DNA from: Thermoplasmata archaeon
GTDB taxonomy: Archaea > Thermoplasmatota > Thermoplasmata > Thermoplasmatales > Thermoplasmataceae
Assembly: GCA_021806345.1 (NCBI GenBank)
Contig: JAJZXP010000380.1
Location: forward strand, 1 to 5,851
DNA: 5,851 nt
Direction of reading: 5' to 3'
The position numbers and the translations under genes are program-made. How positions within the stretch are numbered: position 1 is the first letter of the stretch; each line of letters begins with the position of its first letter. Shown here one piece after another: positions 1 through 5,536 of this stretch. Under the pieces are notes generated by a model that was not told the DNA's origin, did no database searches, and worked only from the letters and a program-made list of their open reading frames with translations.

Positions 1-78
1 GATGGGATTCGAACCCACGAACTCCTGCGAGACAGGATCTTAAGTCCTGCACTGTTGGCCAAGCTTAGTTACCCTCGC
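1..78 (-). tRNA. tRNA-Leu(UAA), 3' end cut by the window edge
   Basis: Read on the minus strand, the gene begins with the 5' acceptor strand GCGAGGG (72-78). It continues with a D-arm containing TTGGCC, then an anticodon stem CAGGA/TCCTG closing the 7-base loop CTTAAGA. Position 33 is T and the anticodon is TAA, so it decodes UUA leucine codons. A long variable arm with a CTC/GAG stem makes it a class II tRNA, as expected for leucine. The T-arm is GTGGG-TTCGAAT-CCCAT. Only the first base of the 3' acceptor strand lies in the window; the other six and the discriminator lie to the left. There is no room for an intron at the usual place after the anticodon. If an element integrated into the 3' half of this tRNA it would lie outside the window on the left. 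Confidence 0.95.
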
Positions 79-102
79 AATGTACTGGTTTATACTTCTG
101 TC

Positions 103-113
103 ATATATTAAAA
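103..113 (-). promoter_or_regulatory. TATA box of the tRNA-Leu gene
   Basis: The minus strand reads TTTTAATATAT, centred about 30 bp before the 5' end of the tRNA. This matches archaeal TATA-box spacing. It also overlaps the stop codon of the small minus-strand open frame just upstream. Confidence 0.5.
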
Positions 114-314
114 GTGCTGAAATTCGATGATTGAGTGAAAAGTGTCCCATCTAGAGAAATGAATGTGGGAGAATAATGGACAACTAGGACACGAACAATT
201 TTCCATTAATAATTTTAAATAATCTCGTTTAACTTCCTGAAGTGAAATTCTATCGTATTTTCTCAATATTCTGTCCAAACCGAGAGAATGACGATTTAAA
301 TATTGATTAAGCAT
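108..314 (-). CDS. Small hypothetical protein, 68 aa, Cys/His cluster
   Basis: I do not recognise this protein. It runs from an ATG at 314 to a TAA at 108, in the same direction as the tRNA and ending inside the tRNA promoter. The first 35 residues are basic and look helical. Residues 40-45 are CSCPSC, followed by H50, H52 and H60. The Cys/His arrangement could bind a metal, but it is too loose to name a zinc-finger class. The start overlaps the start region of the divergent open frame at 303 by 12 bp, so at most one of the two is likely to use the start shown. T-rich blocks resembling ttttaa lie about 20-32 bp before the ATG and could support a leaderless transcript. Codon usage looks ordinary for the region. 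It could be a chance open frame. Confidence 0.4.
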   Translation of the reverse strand: MLNQYLNRHSLGLDRILRKYDRISLQEVKRDYLKLLMENCSCPSCPLFSHIHFSRWDTFHSIIEFQHF

Positions 315-509
315 AATTACACACGGTTAAAAGAGGTTAAAAGAAAACCTGAAGAACAAAAGACAGAAGAACATCAAGCCATTAGAAGAGAGATAAGGAA
401 AGATTGGAGCTATATAGAACCAAAGCTTATTGATATGACCCACAAGTTAGAAGACAATGGGTTGATAGAAAACAAAGATTACATATGGCTCAAATCGAGA
501 ATATCATAA
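303..509 (+). CDS. Small hypothetical protein, 68 aa, charged helical; start uncertain
   Basis: I do not recognise this protein. The frame opens at a TTG at 303 and ends at TAA 507-509. The product is rich in Lys, Glu and Arg, looks wholly alpha-helical, and is encoded on a purine-rich strand as the other plus-strand genes here are. Its second half (DNGLIENKDYIWLKSRIS) looks like a genuine protein end. The start is doubtful: the only nearby TATA-like run (tttaaat, 295-301) abuts the TTG, so a transcript would begin inside the frame, and no ATG occurs until 435. It may therefore be the tail of a degraded gene or use an unusual start. A long T-rich run follows the stop, consistent with transcription on this strand. 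Confidence 0.4.
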   Translation: MIKHNYTRLKEVKRKPEEQKTEEHQAIRREIRKDWSYIEPKLIDMTHKLEDNGLIENKDYIWLKSRIS

Positions 510-535
510 GTGAGCAAGCACTTTGGCAAACAGTA

Positions 536-575
536 ATTTTTTGAATTTTTGAAAAAGGATTTTTTTGTTTCTTCT
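536..575 (+). terminator. T-rich terminator candidate after the 303-509 frame
   Basis: Three T-runs (6, 5 and 7 bases) lie within 40 bases directly downstream of the stop at 509. U-rich tracts of this kind are the usual archaeal termination signal. A small hairpin, AGCTG-CTTT-CAGCT at 578-591, follows and may serve the convergent minus-strand gene ending at 613. Confidence 0.45.
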
Positions 576-612
576 CAAGCTGCTTTCAGCTATGACTTCT
601 AATGACCTAATA

Positions 613-1632
613 TCAATTGATTTTCATCTGCTTGCTCTTGTTTAAGAAATCGCTTGTTTCAAACATCGCATTCAGTATTATCCCTATGTTGCTTAGTGTA
701 AATCCTAAATTTGTCTTAGATGAATTTAGGATTATGTAAAGCAGTATATCAGGTATCTCTTTAATATACGTTTTTGAAGCATAATACAGCATATCAGCCC
801 CGAGAAATGCCAAATAATAGTCAAACCCACCCATATTGCTAATATATTCCCCAAACATCTTTTCGATTGATGACTCATTCTTAATACTAGGGTTCTCAAA
901 ATATGCTTTTTCAAATTTTTCAAAGAGTTTCTTCTCACTATGCAGAGAAAGAATTGTCTCAATTTCCTTGGGCTTTGCATATGATTGGAGTAATGATATT
1001 AATTCATTCATAGACTCGTCATGATTTTCTTTCGACATTCTAGCAAGAATAACAGATATAACCGGCCTCAAAGAATAAAGAAATCCCAAATACGTTACAT
1101 ATCTGTAATCTAGGTTTCTATACCTGTTGTCGAGTACAAGATGCAAGCACTCTCTCACTATCTCTGGACTAGTAATCTTATCTAATGCTATATTAGTCCT
1201 TTCTGCTACTAGTTTCTTTATATTCTCGATAATTGAGATATCCTTTTCGTCAAAGTAAAATGAATAGTTGCCTGATTTTGGCCTAACAAATCTGTGTACC
1301 TCGCCTATTGGTTTATCCTCTATTCCCATATTAACTACTTTTAATCCTGCCTCTGATTCTTCTTCATCGATATCCTTATTATTCTCCGATTCCTCTTCGC
1401 TGGGCGGGAGATTCCTCCTTCGCAAAAAATTGTTTGAGAAGCCTCTTAACACACGTTTATCTTTAGTTTCAAAGGATGCGTAAATAATAATGCCTTTAAG
1501 AATATCATTAACGGAAGGTATGAGTGAATACCACCCTTTTCCAAATAAATAAGTCATTTGAATGGAATTCAATTGTTCAGATTCATATTCATTAAATGCT
1601 AACGTCAATTTTTCCTTGGTTGCCTCGGGCAT
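613..1632 (-). CDS. Unknown 339-aa protein with two ribbon-helix-helix-like segments
   Basis: I cannot assign this protein to a family. Residues about 8-52 and about 122-167 look alike when aligned without gaps: a beta strand ending F-[ND]-E-x-[ED], a helix with hydrophobic residues and an N/S-I step, and a second helix beginning [PS]-[SP]-x-x-[DI]-[IV]-[LR]-[KE]. This strand-helix-helix order resembles ribbon-helix-helix DNA-binding units, but the connecting loop is longer than usual. The assignment is my inference from pattern. An acidic, low-complexity linker (about 78-95, rich in Glu, Asp and Ser) separates them. Residues from about 175 to the end are all-helical and unassigned, with hydrophobic stretches around 180-197 and 290-325; I see no clear transmembrane segment or signal peptide. 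The start is the ATG at 1632, supported by a TATA box centred 27 bp upstream, which implies a leaderless mRNA. The gene is divergent from the 1777-2423 unit, so it could be that unit's regulator. A plasmid or provirus DNA-binding protein is one possibility. Confidence 0.85.
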   Translation of the reverse strand: MPEATKEKLTLAFNEYESEQLNSIQMTYLFGKGWYSLIPSVNDILKGIIIYASFETKDKRVLRGFSNNFLRRRNLPPSEEESENNKDIDEEESEAGLKVVNMGIEDKPIGEVHRFVRPKSGNYSFYFDEKDISIIENIKKLVAERTNIALDKITSPEIVRECLHLVLDNRYRNLDYRYVTYLGFLYSLRPVISVILARMSKENHDESMNELISLLQSYAKPKEIETILSLHSEKKLFEKFEKAYFENPSIKNESSIEKMFGEYISNMGGFDYYLAFLGADMLYYASKTYIKEIPDILLYIILNSSKTNLGFTLSNIGIILNAMFETSDFLNKSKQMKIN

Positions 1633-1652
1633 TAATCGCTAATGTTGATTAG

Positions 1653-1666
1653 TTATTTATTTATTA
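1653..1666 (-). promoter_or_regulatory. TATA box for the 339-aa gene (leaderless)
   Basis: The minus strand reads TAATAAATAAATAA. Its centre is about 27 bp from the ATG at 1632, the distance expected if transcription starts at or next to the start codon. No Shine-Dalgarno sequence is seen before this ATG, which agrees with a leaderless transcript. Confidence 0.5.
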
Positions 1667-1675
1667 TCTTTCACG

Positions 1676-1691
1676 TTAGGAAAAATCCTAA
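1676..1691. promoter_or_regulatory. Perfect 6-bp inverted repeat, possible operator
   Basis: TTAGGA-AAAA-TCCTAA is a perfect inverted repeat in the divergent intergenic region. It sits about 10 bp upstream of the TATA box of the 339-aa gene and upstream of the 1777-2423 unit. A regulator of either gene could bind here. The arms are short and A/T-rich, so chance is possible. Confidence 0.25.
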
Positions 1692-1767
1692 GCGAAGAAT
1701 TTATGTTCTAGTAACTAATATAGTAATGACGTATCAATTGGTGATCATACATCACACAAGATATGTT

Positions 1768-1775
1768 AGGAGGGG
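1768..1775 (+). promoter_or_regulatory. Strong Shine-Dalgarno sequence AGGAGGGG
   Basis: This is the strongest ribosome-binding sequence in the window. It is only one base from an ATG at 1777 that reads M-N-E-stop. It is 9 bases before a GTG at 1785 that stays open for only 15 codons. The long open frame that follows (1781-2173) is in neither of these frames. The site shows that a translated gene begins here, so the mismatch points to a frame lesion or an unusual start. Confidence 0.6.
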
Positions 1776-1780
1776 TATGA

Positions 1781-2173
1781 ACGAGTGAGCAAGAATTTAA
1801 CGGATTCCACATTGCAAACAATACGGTACTGAAAGGGACTAAGGCGATTGGCAAGATTACAGAGAACACTTATATTCAGGTCAAGCGGTATCCTAAGCAC
1901 TTCATTTTCAAAGATGGGGGATTGGGGGTCAGTCTGGACCTTCTAAATCTGTTAAATACAAATCATGTAGAAACATTCATTGCTAGAATAGACAAAGGGA
2001 CTGGTAAGAACAAAATGGTATTAGACACCATTAAAGAAAGTGTACATAAACTCATTGAAAGCAAGAAGATCCAATATGCAGGATTTGACGAGCAACGATT
2101 GCTCACGTGGAATCCAAAAGAGAAGGGCAAGCATAACAACGTGACAAATAAACGAGGTAAAGAAAATGGGTAA
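1781..2173 (+). CDS. Hypothetical protein, about 130 aa; start unresolved, probable frame lesion
   Basis: I do not recognise this protein. The frame is open from 1781 (after a TGA at 1778-1780) to TAA 2171-2173, but has no ATG and no GTG or TTG before a TTG at 1922. The 1922 start would discard sequence that looks coding, including TYIQVKRYPKHFIFKDGGLG just before it. That segment looks like a beta-rich core; residues encoded after about 2010 look helical, and the last 25 are basic and asparagine-rich (NPKEKGKHNNVTNKRGKENG). The strong Shine-Dalgarno at 1768-1775 serves ATG 1777 or GTG 1785, both out of frame. Dropping T1786 would give a product starting MNEEQEFNG; a later shift could instead join the GTG frame. 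An upstream ATG at 1726 shares the frame of ATG 1777. The 3' end overlaps the next gene by 8 bp, so the two are probably cotranscribed and translationally coupled. Confidence 0.6.
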   Translation, partial: TSEQEFNGFHIANNTVLKGTKAIGKITENTYIQVKRYPKHFIFKDGGLGVSLDLLNLLNTNHVETFIARIDKGTGKNKMVLDTIKESVHKLIESKKIQYAGFDEQRLLTWNPKEKGKHNNVTNKRGKENG

Positions 2174-2423
2174 AAGTGTTGCTGGACCTGTAATAATCTT
2201 CATAGCAGTCTTTGTAGGGCTTTATTACCTATATAGTTCAAGTTTGCTAGGAATTTCCGTTTCAAATCCGTTTCAAACCGGAATTAGCTTAGTACCTTTA
2301 ACAAATATAGGAAACGAAGCAGTAAATTATATTTCAAGCATTCTTGGAATAAGTACTGTTATGGTGGTCATTATAATTATGGCTGTAATTATTACAAAGG
2401 CGATCTCTGGAAGAAAATTTTAG
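2166..2423 (+). CDS. Small membrane protein, 85 aa, two predicted transmembrane helices
   Basis: I do not recognise this protein. Two long hydrophobic segments are plain: about residues 7-25 (starting GPVIIFIAVF) and about 59-78 (STVMVVIIIMAVIITKA). A polar stretch of about 33 residues joins them, containing NPFQTG and ending in a likely amphipathic helix. The N-terminus (MGKS) and C-terminus (SGRKF) carry positive charge, which suggests both ends face the cytoplasm. The ATG lies inside the last codons of the preceding gene (ATGGGTAA, 8-bp overlap). A Shine-Dalgarno-like gaggt sits at 2153-2157, about 8 bases upstream, so coupled translation is likely. Small proteins with two hydrophobic helices include coat proteins of archaeal spindle-shaped viruses, holin-like proteins and toxin-like peptides; nothing here decides between them. 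Confidence 0.7.
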   Translation: MGKSVAGPVIIFIAVFVGLYYLYSSSLLGISVSNPFQTGISLVPLTNIGNEAVNYISSILGISTVMVVIIIMAVIITKAISGRKF

Positions 2424-2436
2424 ATTTAAGTAAAAT

Positions 2437-2495
2437 ATCCTAATTTAAGCTAGGATGGTGTCTTTTCTGGCTTAATTTTTTAATATTTAATTTCC
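2437..2495 (+). terminator. Hairpin plus T-rich run after the membrane-protein gene
   Basis: ATCCTA (2437-2442) and TAGGAT (2451-2456) form a 6-bp stem with an 8-base loop, 14 bases past the stop codon. A T-rich stretch follows, including tcttttct and a run of six T. The position fits termination of the 1777-2423 unit. Confidence 0.45.
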
Positions 2496-2520
2496 TCCTC
2501 AGATTATATCTTTCATCTAT

Positions 2521-2562
2521 ACGAATTCACCAAGAGTTCGTGGTTAAACAAAACTGGTTGGT
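2521..2562 (+). other. Stable hairpin with possible pseudoknot pairing in the intergenic region
   Basis: ACGAATTC (2521-2528) pairs with GAGTTCGT (2534-2541) in 8 bp with one G-U, closing the 5-base loop ACCAA (2529-2533). That loop is fully complementary to TTGGT at 2558-2562, 16 bases downstream, so an H-type pseudoknot could form in RNA from the plus strand. No T-run follows on either strand, so it is not an ordinary terminator. It lies between two genes, in a non-coding stretch (2424-2690) with no other long structure that I can see. Function is unknown. Confidence 0.3.
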
Positions 2563-2638
2563 GTAATATAATCAATTAACAAGTTGACCAGAACAAACGG
2601 GAGCCATGAAAATAAATAAAGGAAGTTTATTGTACGAT

Positions 2639-2661
2639 ACATATATCCTCTTTGTAGGATA
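2639..2661 (+). promoter_or_regulatory. Promoter and inverted repeat upstream of the R-M gene
   Basis: ACATATATCC (2639-2648) is a TATA-like box. A transcript starting about 26 bp downstream would carry a leader of about 20 bases containing gagg (2676-2679), 11 bases before the ATG at 2691. TATCCT (2644-2649) and AGGATA (2656-2661) form a perfect 6-bp inverted repeat with a 6-base spacer. It overlaps the box and the region just before the expected start point, a place where a repressor would block initiation. Confidence 0.35.
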
Positions 2662-2690
2662 GACCAGATCATTGTGAGGATGAAAACTCA

Positions 2691-2972
2691 ATGGCAGTTG
2701 ACTTTGACCAGATTAAAGAATTAGTGAATAGATTTGATGAATTGGAAGCAAAAGGTGAGTTCTCAAAATACACCGAAGCAGAGACTAAGACCAAATTCAT
2801 TGAGCCTTTATTTGAGGCATTAGGTTGGAACATAAGAGGAATAAAAAAGAGTAATGACAAAATCACCTTGGAAGAAAGCATCTCCAAAGGCAGAGTAGAC
2901 TATGGTTATTGGCTAAATGGAGTTCAAAAACTGACATTTTGTTTGGCAAAGGTTATGACAGGCAAGCGATAA
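2691..2972 (+). CDS. Type IIG restriction-modification enzyme, N-terminal nuclease fragment (broken gene)
   Basis: The first 80 residues match the start of Eco57I-like Type IIG enzymes, in which one chain carries nuclease, methyltransferase and target recognition. A helical segment is followed by KTKFIEPLFEALGWNI (33-48), then a strand region leading to GRVDYGYWLNG (67-77). D70 is the aspartate of the PD-(D/E)XK nuclease site. Family members continue with a strand ending in E-A-K, whose Glu and Lys complete the metal site. Here the frame instead reads LTFCLAK (no Glu) and stops at 2970-2972 after 13 unrelated residues. The continuation of the protein lies in the -1 frame (2909-5536). The ATG at 2691 is preceded by gagg and a TATA-like box. 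As it stands this fragment cannot form a working nuclease. Confidence 0.75.
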   Translation: MAVDFDQIKELVNRFDELEAKGEFSKYTEAETKTKFIEPLFEALGWNIRGIKKSNDKITLEESISKGRVDYGYWLNGVQKLTFCLAKVMTGKR

Positions 2973-5536
2973 ATTATTCATGGTTAAGTTCTTGCAGTTG
3001 GGCTGTTCTCACAAATTTCAGACAACTTGCAGTGTATAATGCTGACAAGCCTGAGGGTGAACATTTCTTTACAATACATGCCCACGATTTCTTAGACAAG
3101 GATAAAGACAAACTGGAACTGCTCAGCAAGGAGGCTTTCGAAAAGAACAAATTAAATGACAAAGCCCAAGAATGGGGCAAAAGTCTTGTCAGGGTCCCAG
3201 TTGATAAACAACTCCTTTCAGACCTAATTGATTTCAGGGTCATACTAAGTAGAGATATCGTAAAGAATAACCCAGGGAAGATAAGAAATGAAGAGGAACT
3301 TGACGAAGCTGTACAAAAGATTCTAGACCGTCTTATCTTCATCAGAAATACTGAAGACCGTCAACTAGAACCTAACGAACTCCAAAAAAACTTCAGGCAA
3401 TGGGCCGCACAAGGAAGAGGGAATCTCCTACGAAAAATAAAGGAAGTCTACAAAAAGTATGATGAAACTTATAACAGTAAGCTGTTCGAGGATAGCACAT
3501 ATGAGATTTTGGTGATAAGCAACGAAACTTTAGGTGACGTAATACAGGGCCTTTATTCTCCCATGGGTTCCTATGCATATGATTTTTCAGTCATAGCGTC
3601 TGATACATTAGGTAGCATTTACGAACAATATCTTGGTCACATCCTTAAGAAAACACACAAAAGTGCCAAATTCTCAGAATCTATGACTCATAGGAAAGAG
3701 CAAGGGATCTACTACACGCCTTCTTACATTGTGGACTATATAGTTAATAAAACTGTTGGAGAATATATAAAAACACATACACTTGAAGAAGTTAGAAGGG
3801 TAAGAATATTAGACCCAGCCTGTGGTTCTGGTAGTTTTCTTTTAAGAGCCTACCAAGAACTAGAAAACTACTGGGCAGAAAAAGAAGGCATTGAAACTGC
3901 AAGGCTGGACGTGGAGGGCAAAGACCATTTCTATTCTAGGAAAGTGGAGATACTCAAGAACAATATATTCGGCGTTGACCTCTATAGCAAAGCAGTGGAA
4001 ATAGCTCAACTAAACCTGCTTCTTAAAATTTCAGAGACCAAGCAAAGATTGCCTATATTGAGGAATAACATAAAGGTTGGAAACAGCCTGATAGATGATC
4101 ACTCAGTAACGGACAAGGCACTTAGCTGGGAAGAGGAGTTTCCAGATATTATGAAGAATGGTGGGTTTGACATAATTTTAGGAAATCCACCTTATGTCAG
4201 GTCCATACTGTTGAAAGAGGACCCTCTAACGTGGGAGTATTACAAGTCACATTATGAAACAGCATTCAAGGAGTTCGACATCTATCTGTGCTTTTTAGAA
4301 AAGGGGTACGATTTGCTAGCCGATAAAGGTAAACTGGGCTATATTATGCCAAATAAATGGCTTCATGCAGGTATGGGGGAGAAAGCAAGAGAACTGTTTT
4401 CTAAAAACAAGGCGGTTGAATCAATAGTCAATTTTGGCTCGTATCAGGTATTTGGTAGCGCAACCAATTACACAATGCTGATATTTCTAAGAAATAACAA
4501 GCAAAACAAAGTAAACGTGCTGATCTACGTCGGTCCTTTAGAAAATAAGGCTATAGAACAAAGCTTTAGTGAAAAAACTATGTGGCAATCAGGAACTTTG
4601 GATTATGATAGGCTTGGCAATGAACCTTGGAACCTTATATCGATCAGTTCGAATCCTAAAGATGTTCTACATTCAATCTCTAAATATCCTCAATTTGGTA
4701 CTTTTTTCTCATTATCGCAGGGTACCGGAACTCGTGCAGACTCAGTCTTCTTTGTGAAAAAAATAGACGAAAACAAGCAATACTACAAAATATACTCAAA
4801 GCAATTGGACGGATATAGAGAAGTCGAGAAGACATATGTGAAACTTTCACTAAAGGGTAAAAACATAGCCCAGTACGAAATACAATCTACAGACCACCTC
4901 TTGATTTACCCATATTCTGGAAAGGAACTGTTGAGACCTAGTACTTTAAAGGAACATAGCCCAAAACTTTGGGAATATTTAGTTGAATGCAGGGAAGATC
5001 TTGAACGAAGAGAGAAGGGACGATTCAAAGGTGAAGAATTTTATTGCTACGGTAGACCCCAAAATCATGATTTTCTGTCTCTTAAGAAAATATTAGTGCC
5101 TGCAGTTGCGAACCATGCAGAAGCAGCCTGGGATCCAATTGGATTTCACGTTATAGATTCCGTTTACTTTGTCAGAAAAATCAAAGATACAGAGCTTGCA
5201 GATGAATATATACTTGCAATCCTAAACAGTGATTTACTAACTTATTTTCTAATGAAGACATCTACCAACCTTAGGGGTGGATATTTCACAATGAAATCTG
5301 CCTATGTTCATAGATTTCCACTTAAGGTCAGTTTCGACTCTGATATGGAAACAGCAACATATCAAAAAATCATTGAACTTGTCAACAGGATTATAGTTGT
5401 TAGGACCAATCATAAGACAGAGACAGAACTTGAAAAAATAGATGACCTGAAACTCACGATAAACAAACTAATCTACGACCTCTATAGGTTTGGTTCAAAG
5501 GAAATTGCACAAATAGAAAGGGAAATAAAATCGTGA
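2909..5536 (+). CDS. Eco57I-like Type IIG N6-adenine DNA methyltransferase/specificity part of a frameshifted R-M gene
   Basis: This is the larger part of the split Type IIG gene. It would transfer a methyl group from S-adenosylmethionine to N6 of adenine in a specific DNA site. Residues about 8-60 finish the nuclease domain (QAINYSW, then WAVLTNFRQLAVYNAD). A helical connector follows. The methyltransferase domain starts near 225: motif X region EQGIYYTP (264-271), motif I DPACGSGSF (302-310), FGVDLYSKAVEIAQLNLLL (about 353-372), VGNSLI (about 388) and catalytic NPPY (426-429). YIMPNKWL (about 478) continues the fold. A TaqI-like target-recognition region runs from about 560 to 830, and a short C-terminal coiled segment ends the chain. 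Nothing in this portion looks broken. The TTG at 2909 is only the first possible start after a stop, not a credible one. The first in-frame ATG is at 3563 (residue 219), just before the methyltransferase domain, so a nuclease-free methylase could be made. Intact, the gene would encode about 958 residues, normal for the family. Confidence 0.88.
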   Translation: MAKWSSKTDILFGKGYDRQAINYSWLSSCSWAVLTNFRQLAVYNADKPEGEHFFTIHAHDFLDKDKDKLELLSKEAFEKNKLNDKAQEWGKSLVRVPVDKQLLSDLIDFRVILSRDIVKNNPGKIRNEEELDEAVQKILDRLIFIRNTEDRQLEPNELQKNFRQWAAQGRGNLLRKIKEVYKKYDETYNSKLFEDSTYEILVISNETLGDVIQGLYSPMGSYAYDFSVIASDTLGSIYEQYLGHILKKTHKSAKFSESMTHRKEQGIYYTPSYIVDYIVNKTVGEYIKTHTLEEVRRVRILDPACGSGSFLLRAYQELENYWAEKEGIETARLDVEGKDHFYSRKVEILKNNIFGVDLYSKAVEIAQLNLLLKISETKQRLPILRNNIKVGNSLIDDHSVTDKALSWEEEFPDIMKNGGFDIILGNPPYVRSILLKEDPLTWEYYKSHYETAFKEFDIYLCFLEKGYDLLADKGKLGYIMPNKWLHAGMGEKARELFSKNKAVESIVNFGSYQVFGSATNYTMLIFLRNNKQNKVNVLIYVGPLENKAIEQSFSEKTMWQSGTLDYDRLGNEPWNLISISSNPKDVLHSISKYPQFGTFFSLSQGTGTRADSVFFVKKIDENKQYYKIYSKQLDGYREVEKTYVKLSLKGKNIAQYEIQSTDHLLIYPYSGKELLRPSTLKEHSPKLWEYLVECREDLERREKGRFKGEEFYCYGRPQNHDFLSLKKILVPAVANHAEAAWDPIGFHVIDSVYFVRKIKDTELADEYILAILNSDLLTYFLMKTSTNLRGGYFTMKSAYVHRFPLKVSFDSDMETATYQKIIELVNRIIVVRTNHKTETELEKIDDLKLTINKLIYDLYRFGSKEIAQIEREIKS
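2921..2931 (+). other. Probable deletion scar at a short direct repeat inside the nuclease domain
   Basis: The single sequence agttcaaaaac can be read as the end of NGVQK in the upstream frame (gtt caa aaa) and as SSKT in the downstream frame (agt tca aaa act). Both readings fit the family: NGVQK precedes, and SSKTDI follows, the E-A-K strand. This is what a deletion between two copies of gttcaaaa would leave. Removing 28 bp would give the observed -1 change and would excise about nine residues, including the catalytic Glu and Lys. The size is inferred from remembered spacing in the family. Confidence 0.5.

Noticed and set aside
512..637. 9-bp inverted repeat gagcaagca (512-520) and tgcttgctc (629-637) as ends of a small mobile element
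   Set aside because: The arms are short, the 108 bases between them hold no gene, one arm lies inside the 339-aa gene, and no target duplication is evident.
732..1483. Open frames at 732-980 (-), 836-1024 (+) and 1268-1483 (+)
   Set aside because: All lie inside the 339-aa gene, and their composition is explained by that gene read in other frames.
2534..2543. A 10-base match (gagttcgtgg) to the tRNA-Leu variable/T-arm junction (15-24, opposite strand) as an attachment site
   Set aside because: About one such match is expected by chance between the tRNA and both strands of a window this size, and it does not extend beyond 10 bases.
2606..2662. An 18-codon frame starting at ATG 2606, upstream of the restriction-modification gene, as a leader peptide
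   Set aside because: It has no convincing ribosome-binding sequence, overlaps the likely TATA box and inverted repeat, and would end before the expected transcription start.
2909..2972. Programmed -1 frameshift joining the two halves of the restriction-modification gene
   Set aside because: No X-XXY-YYZ slippery heptamer is in phase here, and the fused product would still lack the E-x-K catalytic motif, so recoding would not restore the nuclease.
2974..3342. 122-codon minus-strand frame rich in Ser and Leu
   Set aside because: It is the antisense shadow of the restriction-modification gene; its serine-rich composition mirrors Glu/Lys-rich sense codons.
3393..4757. Open frames at 3393-3578 (-) and 4569-4757 (+)
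   Set aside because: Both are shadows of the intact methyltransferase frame and have no ribosome-binding or promoter signals of their own.
2691..5536. BREX (PglX) or DISARM methyltransferase instead of a stand-alone Type IIG enzyme
   Set aside because: The chain has an N-terminal PD-(D/E)XK-type domain and a length typical of Type IIG, and no BREX or DISARM partner genes are present in the window.
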